From contig OZ022500.1 in assembly GCA_963989385.1 (NCBI GenBank), positions 76,690,289 to 76,754,288 of the forward strand: 64,000 nt of DNA, in the 5' to 3' direction. A program made the position numbers and the translations under genes. The stretch is from Ctena decussata. Lineage: Eukaryota; Mollusca; Bivalvia; Lucinida; Lucinidae. A model generated the notes under the pieces. That model ran no database searches. It saw nothing but the letters and a program-made list of their open reading frames with translations, and was not told where the DNA came from. Position 1 is the stretch's first letter; each line of letters opens with the position of its first letter. Shown here piece by piece: positions 11,293 to 22,362 of the stretch.

Positions 11293-11303
11293 AACCCATT
11301 TAA

Positions 11304-12582
11304 TATATAGTTAATCCAGCAATAAAATTGCTCCTTGTACAAGCCATCTTACTAGGGAAAATTAGGTAAATTATAACGTAAATTAGTCATTTGCATTATT
11401 TTGACTGATCGACATCAACTGCGAGAAACACGGCCGGGTAGTCTTATTTGATCGCCCGCTAATTGCTTGCCGACAATGATTTCTGAAGAGTGCAAACAAC
11501 TATCATCTCGTTATAATCTGTACAAGCAGGCATTCACATTTATTAAAAGGAATCCATCTTTCAATAATTCTGCGATAAGTAATGTAAACTCAAAACTGAC
11601 GCCTAAAACGCATGCAGCGTTTTTGAATAAGCCTTTCAGGGAAATGAAATACTGTCATCAAACGGTATAAACACATTTTGTCATGTGCGCCAAGTAAAGT
11701 TCTTCAATTGTTGTTGACCATCTCAACCGATATGACATAGAGAATTTAATTGTGTACTTATGAAGGTTATTATCACTTCAACAAATATCGCATTGACTGA
11801 ATCAGGACAACTCGGACCAAAGACAACTCGCCCCACAAAAATCTCGGCCCAGGATAACCCGCCTCATATTTGTTTTGAACTTACCACAAGTCAACTCGTG
11901 CCATATCATAAACTTGCCAAAAGTCAACTCGCTTCAAATTATAAAAAAAGCTCTGCCGACATTTATCATGAGTATCTTGCTCTTGTAAGTTTTTAAATGC
12001 CACTGAAAATCTACTGTCTGATTACATGTATATGCACTGACAACATAACAGTCACTGACACACAACTTGAATGGATTTACGGTAATTACGAGCGTCTCCC
12101 TCGCCAGCCCCCACCCACCACCAGCTCTCCAAAGGAAAACATGTAAACCACTAACGTTACAGAAAGACATTTAATTGATTTAATGATTTAATTGCACATC
12201 AGCGGAACGTATCCATAGCCGCAGTACTGGGGCGTCGTCTGTCCGTCCGTTGAATAAAAACTGTGTGTGTATTTCAATTCTTGTGACAACATATCCCCCG
12301 CACCTCAGCGGAACGTATCCATAGCCGCAGTAACGGGGCGCCGTTTGTCCGTCCATGAATAAAAACTGCTTCTCATTGCCGTATTTTATCATTAGATTTA
12401 ATTTGGACAAAACAGGTGTGAAAAACAACTATTATTGGCGTGAACGCGAAAACGTCATGTTATTTTTTATGCAAAATAAACACATTGTTTTGAACATATT
12501 ATCATTAATTATTTTCCCAAGCAAGATGGCGACTTAAAAAAATTCAGTTTTACAATGAGTAAATTTATTGTTCGATTAACTA
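11304..12582. other. Interior of the THAP-splitting transposon
   Basis: No transposase recognised. CAACTCG recurs four times at about 11800-11935. A 106-bp tandem duplication begins at CAGCGGAACGTATCC (12199 and 12305); single related copies of that motif lie at about 15075 and 49065. The open frame 11467-11670 has no recognised domain. Confidence 0.5.
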
Positions 12583-12765
12583 AATATTAAATGAATAAAA
12601 CTACTTAATACATAGTATTAAAAACTTACTGCCGTACCCGGAGCCAATCCTCATAGGACTGTCTCCAGGTACGGTTTCGTACCCGGAGACCCAGAGTCTC
12701 GGGGTACGGTTCCGTACCTGGAGACCCAGGGTCTAGGGATACGGTACCGTACCCGGAGACACTTT
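12583..12765 (-). repeat. Right terminal inverted repeat of the 4.36 kb element
   Basis: Reverse complement of 8403-8582, continuing into sequence matching 11293-11340 (the part of the left repeat displaced by the LINE). Confidence 0.85.
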
Positions 12766-12939
12766 TTTCCAGAAAAGCCAGAATGGTTTAAAAAGGCATG
12801 GCTTACTAAACTTTCACGTGTTACAAAAGTGAAAATTAAGGGAAAGACAGTCACAAAGGCTTGGGAACCAAGTAAACACGCAAAAATTTGCAGTTGCCTT
12901 TTTGAGGAACCACCCAATCCAAAAAGCAGGGATGCGTAA
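12766..12939 (+). pseudogene. THAP zinc-finger domain, C-terminal half
   Basis: The frame reads FPEKPEWFKKAWLTKL, then a lysine-rich stretch, then AWEPSKHAKICSCLFEEPP: the conserved Trp, the W-x-P-S motif and the final Cys of THAP. The position of the expected zinc-binding His (C-S-x-H-F) is a Leu encoded by CTT, one base from a His codon, so the zinc site is probably broken as well. The frame stops at TAA 12937-12939; a donor-like GTAAAT at 12936 could instead end the exon there. Together with 8325-8402 it forms one domain once the transposon and one copy of TTTCCAGAA are removed. Confidence 0.75.
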
Positions 12940-13497
12940 ATTTACCGGAACGGACTGAATTACCGGAACGGACCCGTTTTCCCCTATCTTCAGTCGATAT
13001 TTGTCATACTTTTATTAAATACACTCATATTTCATATTTATACATATTCTGTATGCCGTCTAGCGCAAAATCAATTGGAGATATTAGTCAAAATACTCTT
13101 TGAGCATTTTGCGCCATGGGTAGGCCTCTTAATAAGTCACGCATATGTGTTTCATCTTAAAATCACATAGTCTTATATATAAAAAAAATGTTATCTTTAT
13201 ACCAAGACTTAGACGGAATGAAAAACACAAAAAAAATCCTGAATTTTTATTCCATAGTATCATGGCCAACATTTCATCCATAGGAAATATGTAGATTTAC
13301 AAGTATCAAGTCAGTAGATGAAATCAGGGGGTTGCTAATTTAGGTTTTAAGCTACCCTTCAAGTACAGAGCGAAGACACTGATCATATACGAAATACGGC
13401 ATATACAGCATTTGAACAGTGTCTGAGTCAAAACTCAAATGAATTTTGTAGATGTAGAATAATTTTATGTCAAATCACACTATTATTCAGTTGGGGT
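12940..13497. other. Non-coding segment
   Basis: Starts with a short direct repeat of TTACCGGAACGGAC. Nothing else recognised; AT-rich intergenic sequence. Confidence 0.4.
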
Positions 13498-13722
13498 GAT
13501 TGCGGTCGGGCGAGGGTACTGGGTAACTTTCAGTGCCGGGGCGTCCTACTAATTTTAATAGTAGTAGGGTAAGTGCCTACTGTGCTTGCAGAAAGTGCGT
13601 ATGGGGGTTGTTTGGACATTTTCCTCTCGCCTATCATATCTCTTTCCTTTCTCCCTCTCTCTCGATATAGACTGGAATAGTGTCTCAAAGAGCTGTTAAA
13701 CCGAAAAACAACCAACCAACCA
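13498..13722 (+). mobile_element. SINE family 2, copy 1
   Basis: Shares its whole length (AACTTTCAGTGCCGGGGCGT, CCTACTA...TAGTAGGG, TTGGACA, GATATAGACTG, GTTAAACC) with copies at 31038, 35951 and 37027. Ends in an AACC short repeat, a usual SINE tail. No clear tRNA head is visible. Confidence 0.75.
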
Positions 13723-14192
13723 ATTTTTATTTAGTATGAAGAGTGTATCAATCAGTTCCTTATTTTGATTGCTCCTTATAGAACATGGAATGGATACCCC
13801 TTTTTAAATAACTTAACAGCTATTACAAATGTAAAAGCGTTGCTTTATATATACCGAAATAAAGGTAATTACTGGGGCAGAAGATTCAGAGCAAACAACG
13901 ACACCCAGAACAGAATGTTCATAAGGTGTTTAGGAATACCTCATTGCATTTGAACTATTTTTTGCGAAGGGAAACAACTTTTTGTGACTTCCTGATTGCT
14001 TCTCTGGACGAAATAGACCTCCAAGAGAAGCAAGTAAATTATTTCCTTTAAAAGTTTACCGATTTCGAGAAAGGAGACAAATGAAAATAACGGAATTGCT
14101 TCATCTTAAATAAATAATCTGATCAGATTCTGCATTGTTTCTATTGCCACGAGAACATTTTGACACATCGCCCGAGGGGAAGTCTAATTTAG
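13723..14192. other. Non-coding segment
   Basis: No recognised gene or element. A short plus-strand open frame (13765-13953) has no domain. Confidence 0.4.
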
Positions 14193-14461
14193 GAGCCGCA
14201 ACACGACAAAACCAACAAAGTGGCATGTGCGCCCAGAGAAGACTTAGATCAGCCTGGGCATCCACCCAGTCTGATCAGAGTCTTCGCTGTGCACTAAAAG
14301 GGTAGCATAAGAGTCTAAGCTACCTCAATGCCCATAGCGGAGACTCTAATCATACTGCGCGGATGCCCAGAAAGATCTGAGTCTTCGCTGGATGTCGTGA
14401 CTGACCTAAGTCTTTGCTAGGTGCACATACGACTTTGTTGGTTTTGTCGCTTCGCGGCTTA
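14193..14461. mobile_element. GAGCCGCGAC fold-back element, copy 3
   Basis: Near full length with both outer ends; the right arm carries a short extra segment containing a partial repeat of GACCTAAGTCTTTGCTAGG. Confidence 0.85.
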
Positions 14462-17091
14462 TTTAAAGTTTAGATAAGCTACCGGTTAATGTGTCTTGAC
14501 CTTTAGAGTAATTATGGTATCATCGAGGTAATCGGTATTTATTTGAGGAAGACTGTATTGTCTCCAGCCAGAGTCTAGGGCAAAGTACGACAGTCAGAAA
14601 GCCAACACGAATAACCGAGGACCGACGCCGGTCCGAATTTCTTTTATTACATTAGGAATGACCAACATTTTCGTAAACCGTTCGTTAATATTCTCTTAAG
14701 TCAGACTAAAGTTGGTTTTATCAATGAATATTTTGTCTGACTCTTATTAAATAATCCAATACAGTCAAAAATTTTGTTCTTTTTTTCGGCTTTAGCCGTA
14801 TAACCTTAGTATTGAAATACATTTTAAGTATTTCATTGGCCAATATAAATACACCCGGGATTTTGATGAAAGTAGCTTAATTTCGCTTTCTCTTTCTGCT
14901 TTCAGTTTCATTTGACTGTTGGCCGATAAACCGTGTCGTGATGAATTTAGATATCTAAGCCGATTATCTTTTTTATCAAAGATATTTCTTGTTTATCCTT
15001 CATCATAAGGCAATTGAGTCAAGAAAAAATTATTAGTAGTAGTATTTCATTTCTCATATCGACGTTGCCCCCGCACCTCAGCGGAACGAATCCATACATA
15101 GGGAACTTAATGCTTCAATATGGCGGAAACTACTGATAGCGACTTACGGGTTTATCCGAGAGCTTACCTGTTCAAATAATGTCGAGTGTTATATGCAATA
15201 ACATAGAAATATAATATAAAATGTGAAATTAAATACATATATGATACTACGACAATTTTTTATAAGTTATGATCATAAACTTCAGTCTTTGTCCGTTAAT
15301 ATGGTATAAAAATATACAAATTAACTTCATGTTTTGATACTTCCATCGTTTTTTGAAGTTTGAAGCTTCAGTCACATGAAATTATATAAGAATAATGTCG
15401 AAAATGCCTAAGAAGCTATGTTCAGCCTAAAATTTGAAAATGATCGGATTTTCTATAAAACTTTTATAAGTTATCACCACTGAGAGAGTTTTATAAGGTT
15501 TACATTGATGTAATTCATTATAAAATAAGTATAGTATAAGTTTCTTCCATCGATCTCTAAACATACAGAAAATCGCGTTTCGAAACAACCTCGCTCATAA
15601 TAGTTTCAAATAGTTTAAGTCCAAATCCGCCTATATTGCTCAAAGGCTTAACACTTCATTTCTTGGCATTCGTGTTTTGTTTATGTATTTATATATGTGC
15701 TTTTATGATCTAACTAAGAAAGGAAGAATATTCATATTGTCTTATTAAGAAAGAAAGAAGGAAAGAAAGAATAAACGAATGAACACAAGAAAGGAAAAAA
15801 GAGAAAGAAGCCACGTAACTTCTACACGTGACCATCAAAAATGAACAGACAGTTAATCGACTACTTGTAGTTTTAAAAATCCCTTTATAAGCTAAACAAA
15901 AAAACTTTGCAAACCAATTACATATTTTTTTGGTAATGTTCGATCAGTCTATTAATTATTATCATAATTGCTAATGTTTGTTCTAACATTTTTGATTGAA
16001 ATTTATTTGAGTGTGGTGGTGCGTTTTTATCAAAGAAACCGAAATATGTTTTGTGTATCCCAGGGAAGAATCTTAGAATCCATAGAATTATATTTTTGAC
16101 TGGCAGATTTGCTCATTCATAATCAGGAGACACGAAGATATATACATTGTATTGCTCTCCTAAGATATTACTGTCGAAAAAAAATAATGTAAGAAACTAA
16201 ATCATGGTGAAGATTTTCGCGTAACCGTGGTAGAGTAAGGATTAAACGCTATGGGGAAAAAAATGCTATGAAACATTTTTCTTGCAAGGCTATAAATTAA
16301 CTTTATTTAGTAATATTTCTGTTCATAATGCAAGTTTGTCACTTTAATTTTATGACTGTTTTAGTGAGGCTAGCAAGGAGTATTGAAAGACATTTTTGTG
16401 ATTTTTTTTTGTATTTTTGCTATAATATGAGTACTTACGATAATAAACCTGTGCACCTGCGGACACTTATCAGCCTCTGATATGTGCAAACTGATAAGAC
16501 TGAACAATGTCAGTTTGCGCAAGCTGATCGGAATTTGTTGACAATATACAGTACAATTAACATATTTATAATTACACGAGGATTAATCGATTATCGATCA
16601 TAAAATCCGATATTACCTCTAAACTGTTTTCGTAATTGTCAAACCGTTAAAGTTTGTTAAAGTCATCATGACTTGAACAAAAATAAATGCAAAAAATATA
16701 AAGCTGCAATAGTCAATTTATGGAATTAATTATGTATGCAAACTGACTCAGACCAACTTATGCACTTGCAAAACACTGGTCTGAGTTTATGATCAGTTAA
16801 TAATTTGTCAATATTAGTTGAATATGAGTTTGTACATAACCTTACCCGTGTTTCTGCACAAACCAAACTGATCCGAATTTCTTTTCAAAATATTTTAAAC
16901 ATTTGTTATCAAATCAGGCTGTGACTGTGCGAATACCATTTAAAATTATCATGTGGATATTAAATTGAGATAGAATTAAATGCAGTTAGAAATACGGAAA
17001 GAACAGTTGAAAGCTGCAAGGCACTGGTCAGCGCTCCGCCCATGGACAGGTCACTTTCTTTTCTGCTCAATGTTCAAAAGTTTCCTCATAT
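14462..17091. other. Long AT-rich non-coding region
   Basis: No coding frame with a recognisable domain on either strand. A GAAAGAAAG-rich purine stretch lies at about 15720-15810. One copy of the CCTCAGCGGAACG repeat is at about 15075. Nothing else could be identified. Confidence 0.45.
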
Positions 17092-17314
17092 GAGCCGCAA
17101 TACGATAAGACGAACAAATTGGAATGTGCGCCCAGCGAAGACGCAGATCAGCCTGGACAGCCACCCGGTCTGAGCAGAGTCTGAACTTGCGTTTATAGGC
17201 TAGCTAAGACTCTAAGCTACCTCCATGCCGATAGCGAAGCCTGTGATCGGATCAGGCGGATGCCCAGGCTGATCTAAGACTTCGCTGGGCGTACGTGCAC
17301 CTTTGTCGCGGCTC
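17092..17314. mobile_element. GAGCCGCGAC fold-back element, copy 4
   Basis: GAGCCGCAATACGATAAGAC at the left, TTTGTCGCGGCTC at the right, with both inner dyads; the right outer arm is shortened. Confidence 0.85.
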
Positions 17315-17506
17315 ATTTAATTGTTTGCTAAAGACATCTACTGAGTAGTCGCTGTCGGTCGGAAGGTGTGAAAATACAGCTGGTCACACGTCTTGTCAAA
17401 ACAATGCAATTTCAAAATTAACACCTGCTAACGGCAATGAAGGTCAGAATGGATACTTAATCCGAACGTCATTCTTGTGATTATTTTAGTATGAAACAGT
17501 AATTTC

Positions 17507-17739
17507 AGTCGCGTCGCAACAAAATCAACGCAGTGCCATAGCGCCCTGCCAAGACTCAGATCAGCCTTGGCAGCCACCCAGACTAATCAGAATCTTCGCT
17601 GTGCGCTTACAGGACAGGCAATGGTCTAAGCTACCTCTATGCGGACAGCGAAGGCCCAGATCAGATGGGCGAACGCACACGCTATTCTGAGTGTTCGCAG
17701 GGCGCACATGCCAATTTGTTTTTGTCGTGGTATGGCTCA
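17507..17739. mobile_element. GAGCCGCGAC fold-back element, copy 5 (diverged)
   Basis: The most diverged long copy. The left end is CAGTCGCGTCGCAACAAAATC and the right end TTGTCGTGGTATGGCTC; the inner dyads are still readable. Confidence 0.75.
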
Positions 17740-18966
17740 TTAGTTTATTTACTTTTGTTCGCAGAAAAACAGAGAAAGTCAGACTAATCTTAAATTTCTA
17801 TCTTATTGTTTTAAATAGCGCAGCTTAGTTAAATGCCGAAAGACACAGTTTACATAAATCTTTTAAACAGTTTTGTCAAAACAGAAAATCAAGAGAAAAC
17901 GTTATCGTTCCTGTTGAGTAGTGTTTTAACGTCCCAGTAAAAAAATTTAGTCGTCGAGATGTTGCATCTGAATTAGTATTGCTCAGCCTGCGATAAATGA
18001 AACCCAGGACTAGCAGCTCTGTCGCAGAAGCACCAGGCAGCCAGTCAATTTCGCGAGCCCCGATGGGCGGGGTAAAAGGAAAAAAAAAGAAATGAGAAAA
18101 ACTATGTGGGTGGATGAGTATCTGTATCAGGCTTAATCTTTCCATAAAGATGAGACCGTAAAAGGGATAGAAATATCATAATTTCATTATTATAAGTAAT
18201 TTTATGTTTTTGTTGTCAGAAACTAAATCAAACCGCTGTCAAAAACTGACCAATAATCAGATTTATTTTCTCGCCAATTCTTACGAAATTTGACCTAAAT
18301 ATCAGAGAGAGGGGAAAAACGAGACTTATTAAAACGAGAAGGAGCAACTGAAAAAGTAAATTGATTTGATCTGAGAAAAAAAATTGAAAATCCACATTGT
18401 TAAAAATTAAAAATGTTTCCATCCAGCGCATTCGTATTGTTAACACAGTGATGACAAAACCGGCTTCAGAGAAGTTCAACACTTGTCCTGGGATATGGAC
18501 ATCGATATGACATTCCAAATATCGATAAATGCCTATCGCTCCCCGGGTCTAAGGGAAATAACTGCATTCACATTAATACTCTCTCCAGGTAACAGGTAAC
18601 CGATTACACTACTCAGCCCGAATTGAAGACATAAGCTCCAGTTGGCCGCAGTCGAGCGTCCGTCCATAGAAAAAAATATTTTGATAATGCAAACATTTTA
18701 TAACAGTAGAAACAAGAAAAATCTTTAAAAGAAAAGATATTCGTCGCAGATTAAATGGAAGTGTGTTTTGTAATATGTCTCTAGTTGAAGAGTTGACAAT
18801 AATATTCCTGAATATGACTCACGTGAGCTATGTAGGTAGGCACCCACAATCGTAATTTTGACACTGGGTAACGACAATGACCTATCTCAAAATTGGGCTG
18901 TCCAATTTGAAATTAACAAAAGATTAGATAAAAAATAAAACGGGGAACATTTAAAGAGAAAAACTT
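17740..18966. other. Non-coding segment
   Basis: No supported gene. Minus-strand open frames at 17876-18145 and 18228-18518 have hydrophobic stretches but no family signature, and the coding bias looks like background. Confidence 0.4.
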
Positions 18967-19036
18967 TCAGCGGCCGGGATTCGAACCCGGGCCGCCCGCA
19001 TGACAGGCGAGCATTCTACCACTGAACCACCGATGC
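18967..19036 (-). tRNA. tRNA-Gly-like gene or pseudogene with an Asp (GTC) anticodon
   Basis: The minus strand starts GCATCGGTGGTTCAGTGGTA, the hallmark of eukaryotic tRNA-Gly with an intact box A. The T arm has CCCGGGTTCGAATCCCGG (box B). The anticodon stem CTCGC/GCGGG is intact but the loop is CTGTCAT, giving GTC, where Gly would have GCC. The acceptor stem has two mismatches (T4/C69 and G1/A72 as I pair them). It is either a decaying tRNA-Gly copy or the head of a SINE; a working tRNA is unlikely. Confidence 0.6.
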
Positions 19037-19386
19037 TCACAACGTAACTGATTTTTAAAGTGTGTATCAAAAATATGTATTAAAGCGAAAGTAGACATCA
19101 AAAGTAGATCTTCGTCGGAAAAAAAAGTTTTGAATATCTGTATCTGTTTTCGATAATTACAAACAAGAGAAACATTTTGAATTAATATATGACAGAGTGT
19201 TCGCATTTACAGTGCATGCGACGGGAAGAAACGAAGATTAAATATTCATTGACCTTTGATAGTATTGGCTAAATTCTGACATACTAAATTCTTGCGAAAT
19301 GTGGAACAATATCGAAATTATACGCGTCTCCGACGCGAAAAGAATCTAATATATATACATTTTGTGTATCTGTCTTGCCGATAACG

Positions 19387-19510
19387 AGTATGTTTGAGCA
19401 ATGTTTGTATTTGTTACTTCCATTTGTATTGTTCTTCTCATTGTAAATGTGTTAGGGTAGAGGCACATTGTGCTTAGACTCAATAAAGAATTGAATTGAA
19501 TTGAATTGTA
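19387..19510 (+). repeat. LINE-type 3' end with GAATT short-repeat tail
   Basis: A short non-coding segment ending AATAAA followed by four GAATT repeats has the form of the 3' end of a 5'-truncated CR1/L2-like LINE. No coding part is kept. Confidence 0.5.
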
Positions 19511-19540
19511 GTGAGTGTGCAACCTGAACAATTTTCTCAG

Positions 19541-19792
19541 CCGGGCCACGTAGCGCAATCGGTAGGGCGCCTGTCTTAAAAGCCAGAGGTCCTGGGTGCG
19601 ATATCCGGTCCGGCCACTTACTTTCATTTCTCCTTCCGCTGATTCAAGAAGGGCAGTTATCAGTTACTGGTGAAAGTAAGTGCACTTAGTATTGGTTGAC
19701 CGCTAAGGAGGTCTAATCCGGCCCAGGAATAGTGTGGTTAGGTTACATGTAGCTGACCACCCCGACATGACAATAGCTGTTTACCGTGGACA
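19541..19792 (+). mobile_element. tRNA-derived SINE family 1, copy 1
   Basis: The head has TAGCGCAATCGGTAGGGC (box A) and GGTCCTGGGTGCGATATCC (damaged box B). The body shares TTCTCCTTCCGCTGATTCAA, AGGTCTAA and CCCCGACATGAC with the minus-strand copy at 30101-30360. The target duplication is not clear here. Confidence 0.75.
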
Positions 19793-20009
19793 ATAACACA
19801 ACTAGAACTATGAACAATGAAGATCAAAACGAAACTGCTCTAAATTGGACGGTTTCCTCAAGGGCTACGGCGTTTGATTATCAGTTATCCGGGCTTTTGA
19901 TCGAGAACATGGACTCGAATTCCTTCCCGAAATATATTCGGCCTTGCCTGACAGTTCTGTCGATTATACTTTCCAGGCAGGGAATATGAGCTCATGTTCC
20001 CCGCCAATG

Positions 20010-20160
20010 GTAAATAGAGATAATTATATGGCAATTTTCATATCATACCCCTTATCAACCCGAGACTCCCATATCAGCCGAAGGCTCTCAGGCTGATATG
20101 GGAGTCGAGGGTTGATACGGGGTATGATACAAAAATTGCCATGTCATTATTATATATTTA
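20010..20160. mobile_element. Fold-back element (about 150 bp, near-perfect hairpin)
   Basis: ATCATACCCCTTATCAACCC, then GACTCCCATATCAGCC, pairs with its inverted copy around an 11-nt loop. Pairing continues outward through TGGCAATTTT. Small size and full-length dyad fit a fold-back MITE. Confidence 0.75.
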
Positions 20161-20796
20161 TTGCCCTAGGGAAGATATGGATCTCATGGGGTATCAAACG
20201 GATGATATGGGTTTTTCTCCCTAGGGAGTGATATCGGTTTTGGCTATTTTCGGAGTGAAACGGCCTTCGAGATATGCAGTCTTGATACGTGTATGAAAGT
20301 CTTGCCTGTATCGCATATGTAAGAAGAACGTATTTTCTAGTAAACATATGATAATCTCTTGTACTGTTGGTTATTTTATCAATTTGCGTTATGTAAATTG
20401 GCACCAGCATTTCGCGGCGATGTTAGCTCATGCAGCGTTTAAATGGCAACTGAGCAGTAGCTTTCTCGGATTGATACGCATGACCTCGTACCATAGGTTA
20501 TTTTTCCAAGGAGCGCATTAAAAGACAGTTTTTCAGCGCTTGTTTGCAACCGTTCAATGCATGGCAAAAGTGGCGCAGATAAAAAAGTTTCGGTAAATAT
20601 GCTCCATTAAAATTGCCTCAATGTGACAGACACGAAAACAGCTATTTAATTATATTAAACAGAGTCAATTAGGGGATACCTGTCCTCAAAATTGCCAATG
20701 GGGAGCCGGGATGGGGGGTATTATTCGTCGATTTTATGGTCAGGAATTTCGTTTTAAGGCGACGCGTCAGCGGATCGTAAAACGCCACTGGCGACC
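20161..20796. other. Non-coding segment
   Basis: No supported coding or RNA gene found. Confidence 0.4.
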
Positions 20797-20948
20797 ATAA
20801 GGGAACGGTCATTATTTATCAGCTGGGGGTGGGGTAGGAATTTAGGCGGGTTGCAATTTGAAAACCTGCCTTGCTTCGTCCCCCAGCCCCCCCTTTCTGC
20901 ACAATTACCTCATGTCCCTTATTCGGTATTGGTTTTAAAACACACACA

Positions 20949-20995
<47 letters not shown>

Positions 20996-21525
20996 TGATA
21001 TTTGCTCAAGGTCAATGTGCAGTGGGACCTGGCGGAATTCAAACTTTGGATCCGATTATCATGAATCTTGTGCGCTAGCACTTCGCCACTACGCTTCACC
21101 ATAGAGATTGATCTTTGAAAACTCTTGGGGATGCACATACACAATCTGCATGTTCATATTCATAGACTCAGTAATTGTAAAATGTATTTTCCTGTATGTT
21201 TTTGTTACAGGTGAAAAAAAGTTTTTTAGCTGTGTGTGTGTAAGTGTTGAAGTAAGGGTTTGGGAGAGTGGGGGAGTCAACATATCTTCCTATTTTTCTG
21301 TGGACCTTCATTATGCTGTGGGTGGTGGGGGGAGGGGGCAGGTGTGTGCGTGTGTGTGTGTCTGTGTGTGTGGGGGGGTCAGAATTTTATTTTCCATGGG
21401 GGGGGGGGGGGGGGGAGTCGGACAAAGCAAACCTAAGTCAGTGGGTGAGTTATGAAAAAATATGTGGATCTCCTGAAAATTCCTCCTACCCCCTCAGCTG
21501 ATAAATAATGACCGTTTCCTAAAGC
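20797..21525. mobile_element. Inverted-repeat element containing microsatellites
   Basis: GGAACGGTCATTATTTATCA at the left and its complement at about 21490-21518 form arms of about 40 bp with small gaps. The interior is low-complexity: an AC run at 20940-20993, GT-rich sequence at 21226-21372 and a G run at 21399-21414. Several overlapping open frames inside are microsatellite artefacts. Confidence 0.6.
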
Positions 21526-22125
21526 CTACATATCCCAAATGACTCTTTTGAATACGGTTATCCCTCTTCTAATGTAGTTTTTCACATTAAATGTCCTACA
21601 TCACACACAAAACAAAAAAGTTCTGCAACGTAAAACTAGACGTCAGCCATTGAGAATCGACAGTGAATGGTCGCAAATTCTTGACGTTATCCAGTCAGAT
21701 GTCGCGTTACATTCGTTTGTACAGTGAAGGGTCAAAAGTTATTCCACAAAAACATTTTCCCATAGACTTTAGTGTATTTACATGTTTACTAGAGAATTAA
21801 TTTTGGCAGTTTTCCCTAACCAAGCATAAAATAATTACTTTGGATGAAAAGCTAAATGTACAATTCAAATAACATTTTTACAGAACTAAATTTTGACCCC
21901 TCGGTGTTCAGATACAGGTTGTCAAACTTAGCGCAAAATTTTGATATCAGCCTATTTCCATCGACGTTAATGGCGACGTCACAAAAAAATGGACCAAAAA
22001 CTTAAACGTAAAAGTTAAAGTCATGCCGTTTTGTATATGTTGAACGACTGAAATGAAACAAATGTAACAAACAAATGTATTGCTTGGCATTATTCTGTCA
22101 GCTTTCTGTCAGTACCAAAATAATT
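21526..22125. other. Non-coding segment
   Basis: No recognised gene, RNA or element. Confidence 0.4.
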
Positions 22126-22362
22126 GAGCTGCGACACGACAAAACCAACAATGTGGTTGTGCGCCCAGCGCAGACTCAGATCAGCCTGGGAATCCGCCCA
22201 GTCGGATCAGAGTCTTCGATGTCCGCATATATGTAACTTAGATCCTTAGCTATCCTTTAAGCGCTTAGCGAAGAGTCTGATCGGACTGGGCGAAATCCCA
22301 GGCTGATCTGAGTCTGCGCTGGGCGCGCAGCCACATTGTTGGTTTTCTCGGGTCGCGGCTCA
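22126..22362. mobile_element. GAGCCGCGAC fold-back element, copy 6
   Basis: Full-length copy (237 bp). It lies about 700 bp upstream of receptor copy B. Confidence 0.9.

Larger units (their letters stand above)
8403..12765. mobile_element. TIR transposon inserted in a THAP exon (9-bp target duplication)
   Basis: The two ends are long inverted repeats. The left, from 8403, reads GGAAGTGTCTCCGGGTACGG. The right end at 12765 is its complement over about 180 bp with few mismatches. TTTCCAGAA directly flanks both ends (8394-8402 and 12766-12774). Collapsing one copy rejoins the THAP reading frame. A 9-bp duplication is usual for Mutator-like elements and near the 8 bp of hAT; no transposase is encoded, so the superfamily stays open. 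The interior contains a LINE insertion (8583-11292), a CAACTCG-rich stretch and a short tandem duplication. Confidence 0.85.

Noticed and set aside
19786..19989. A 67-residue open frame with possible N-glycosylation sites, resembling a receptor N terminus
   Set aside because: No transmembrane helix or family motif follows, no splice donor fits, and its start lies within the 3' end of a SINE.
20851..21501. Open frames with His/Thr or Cys/Val repeats
   Set aside because: They are translations of AC/GT microsatellites.
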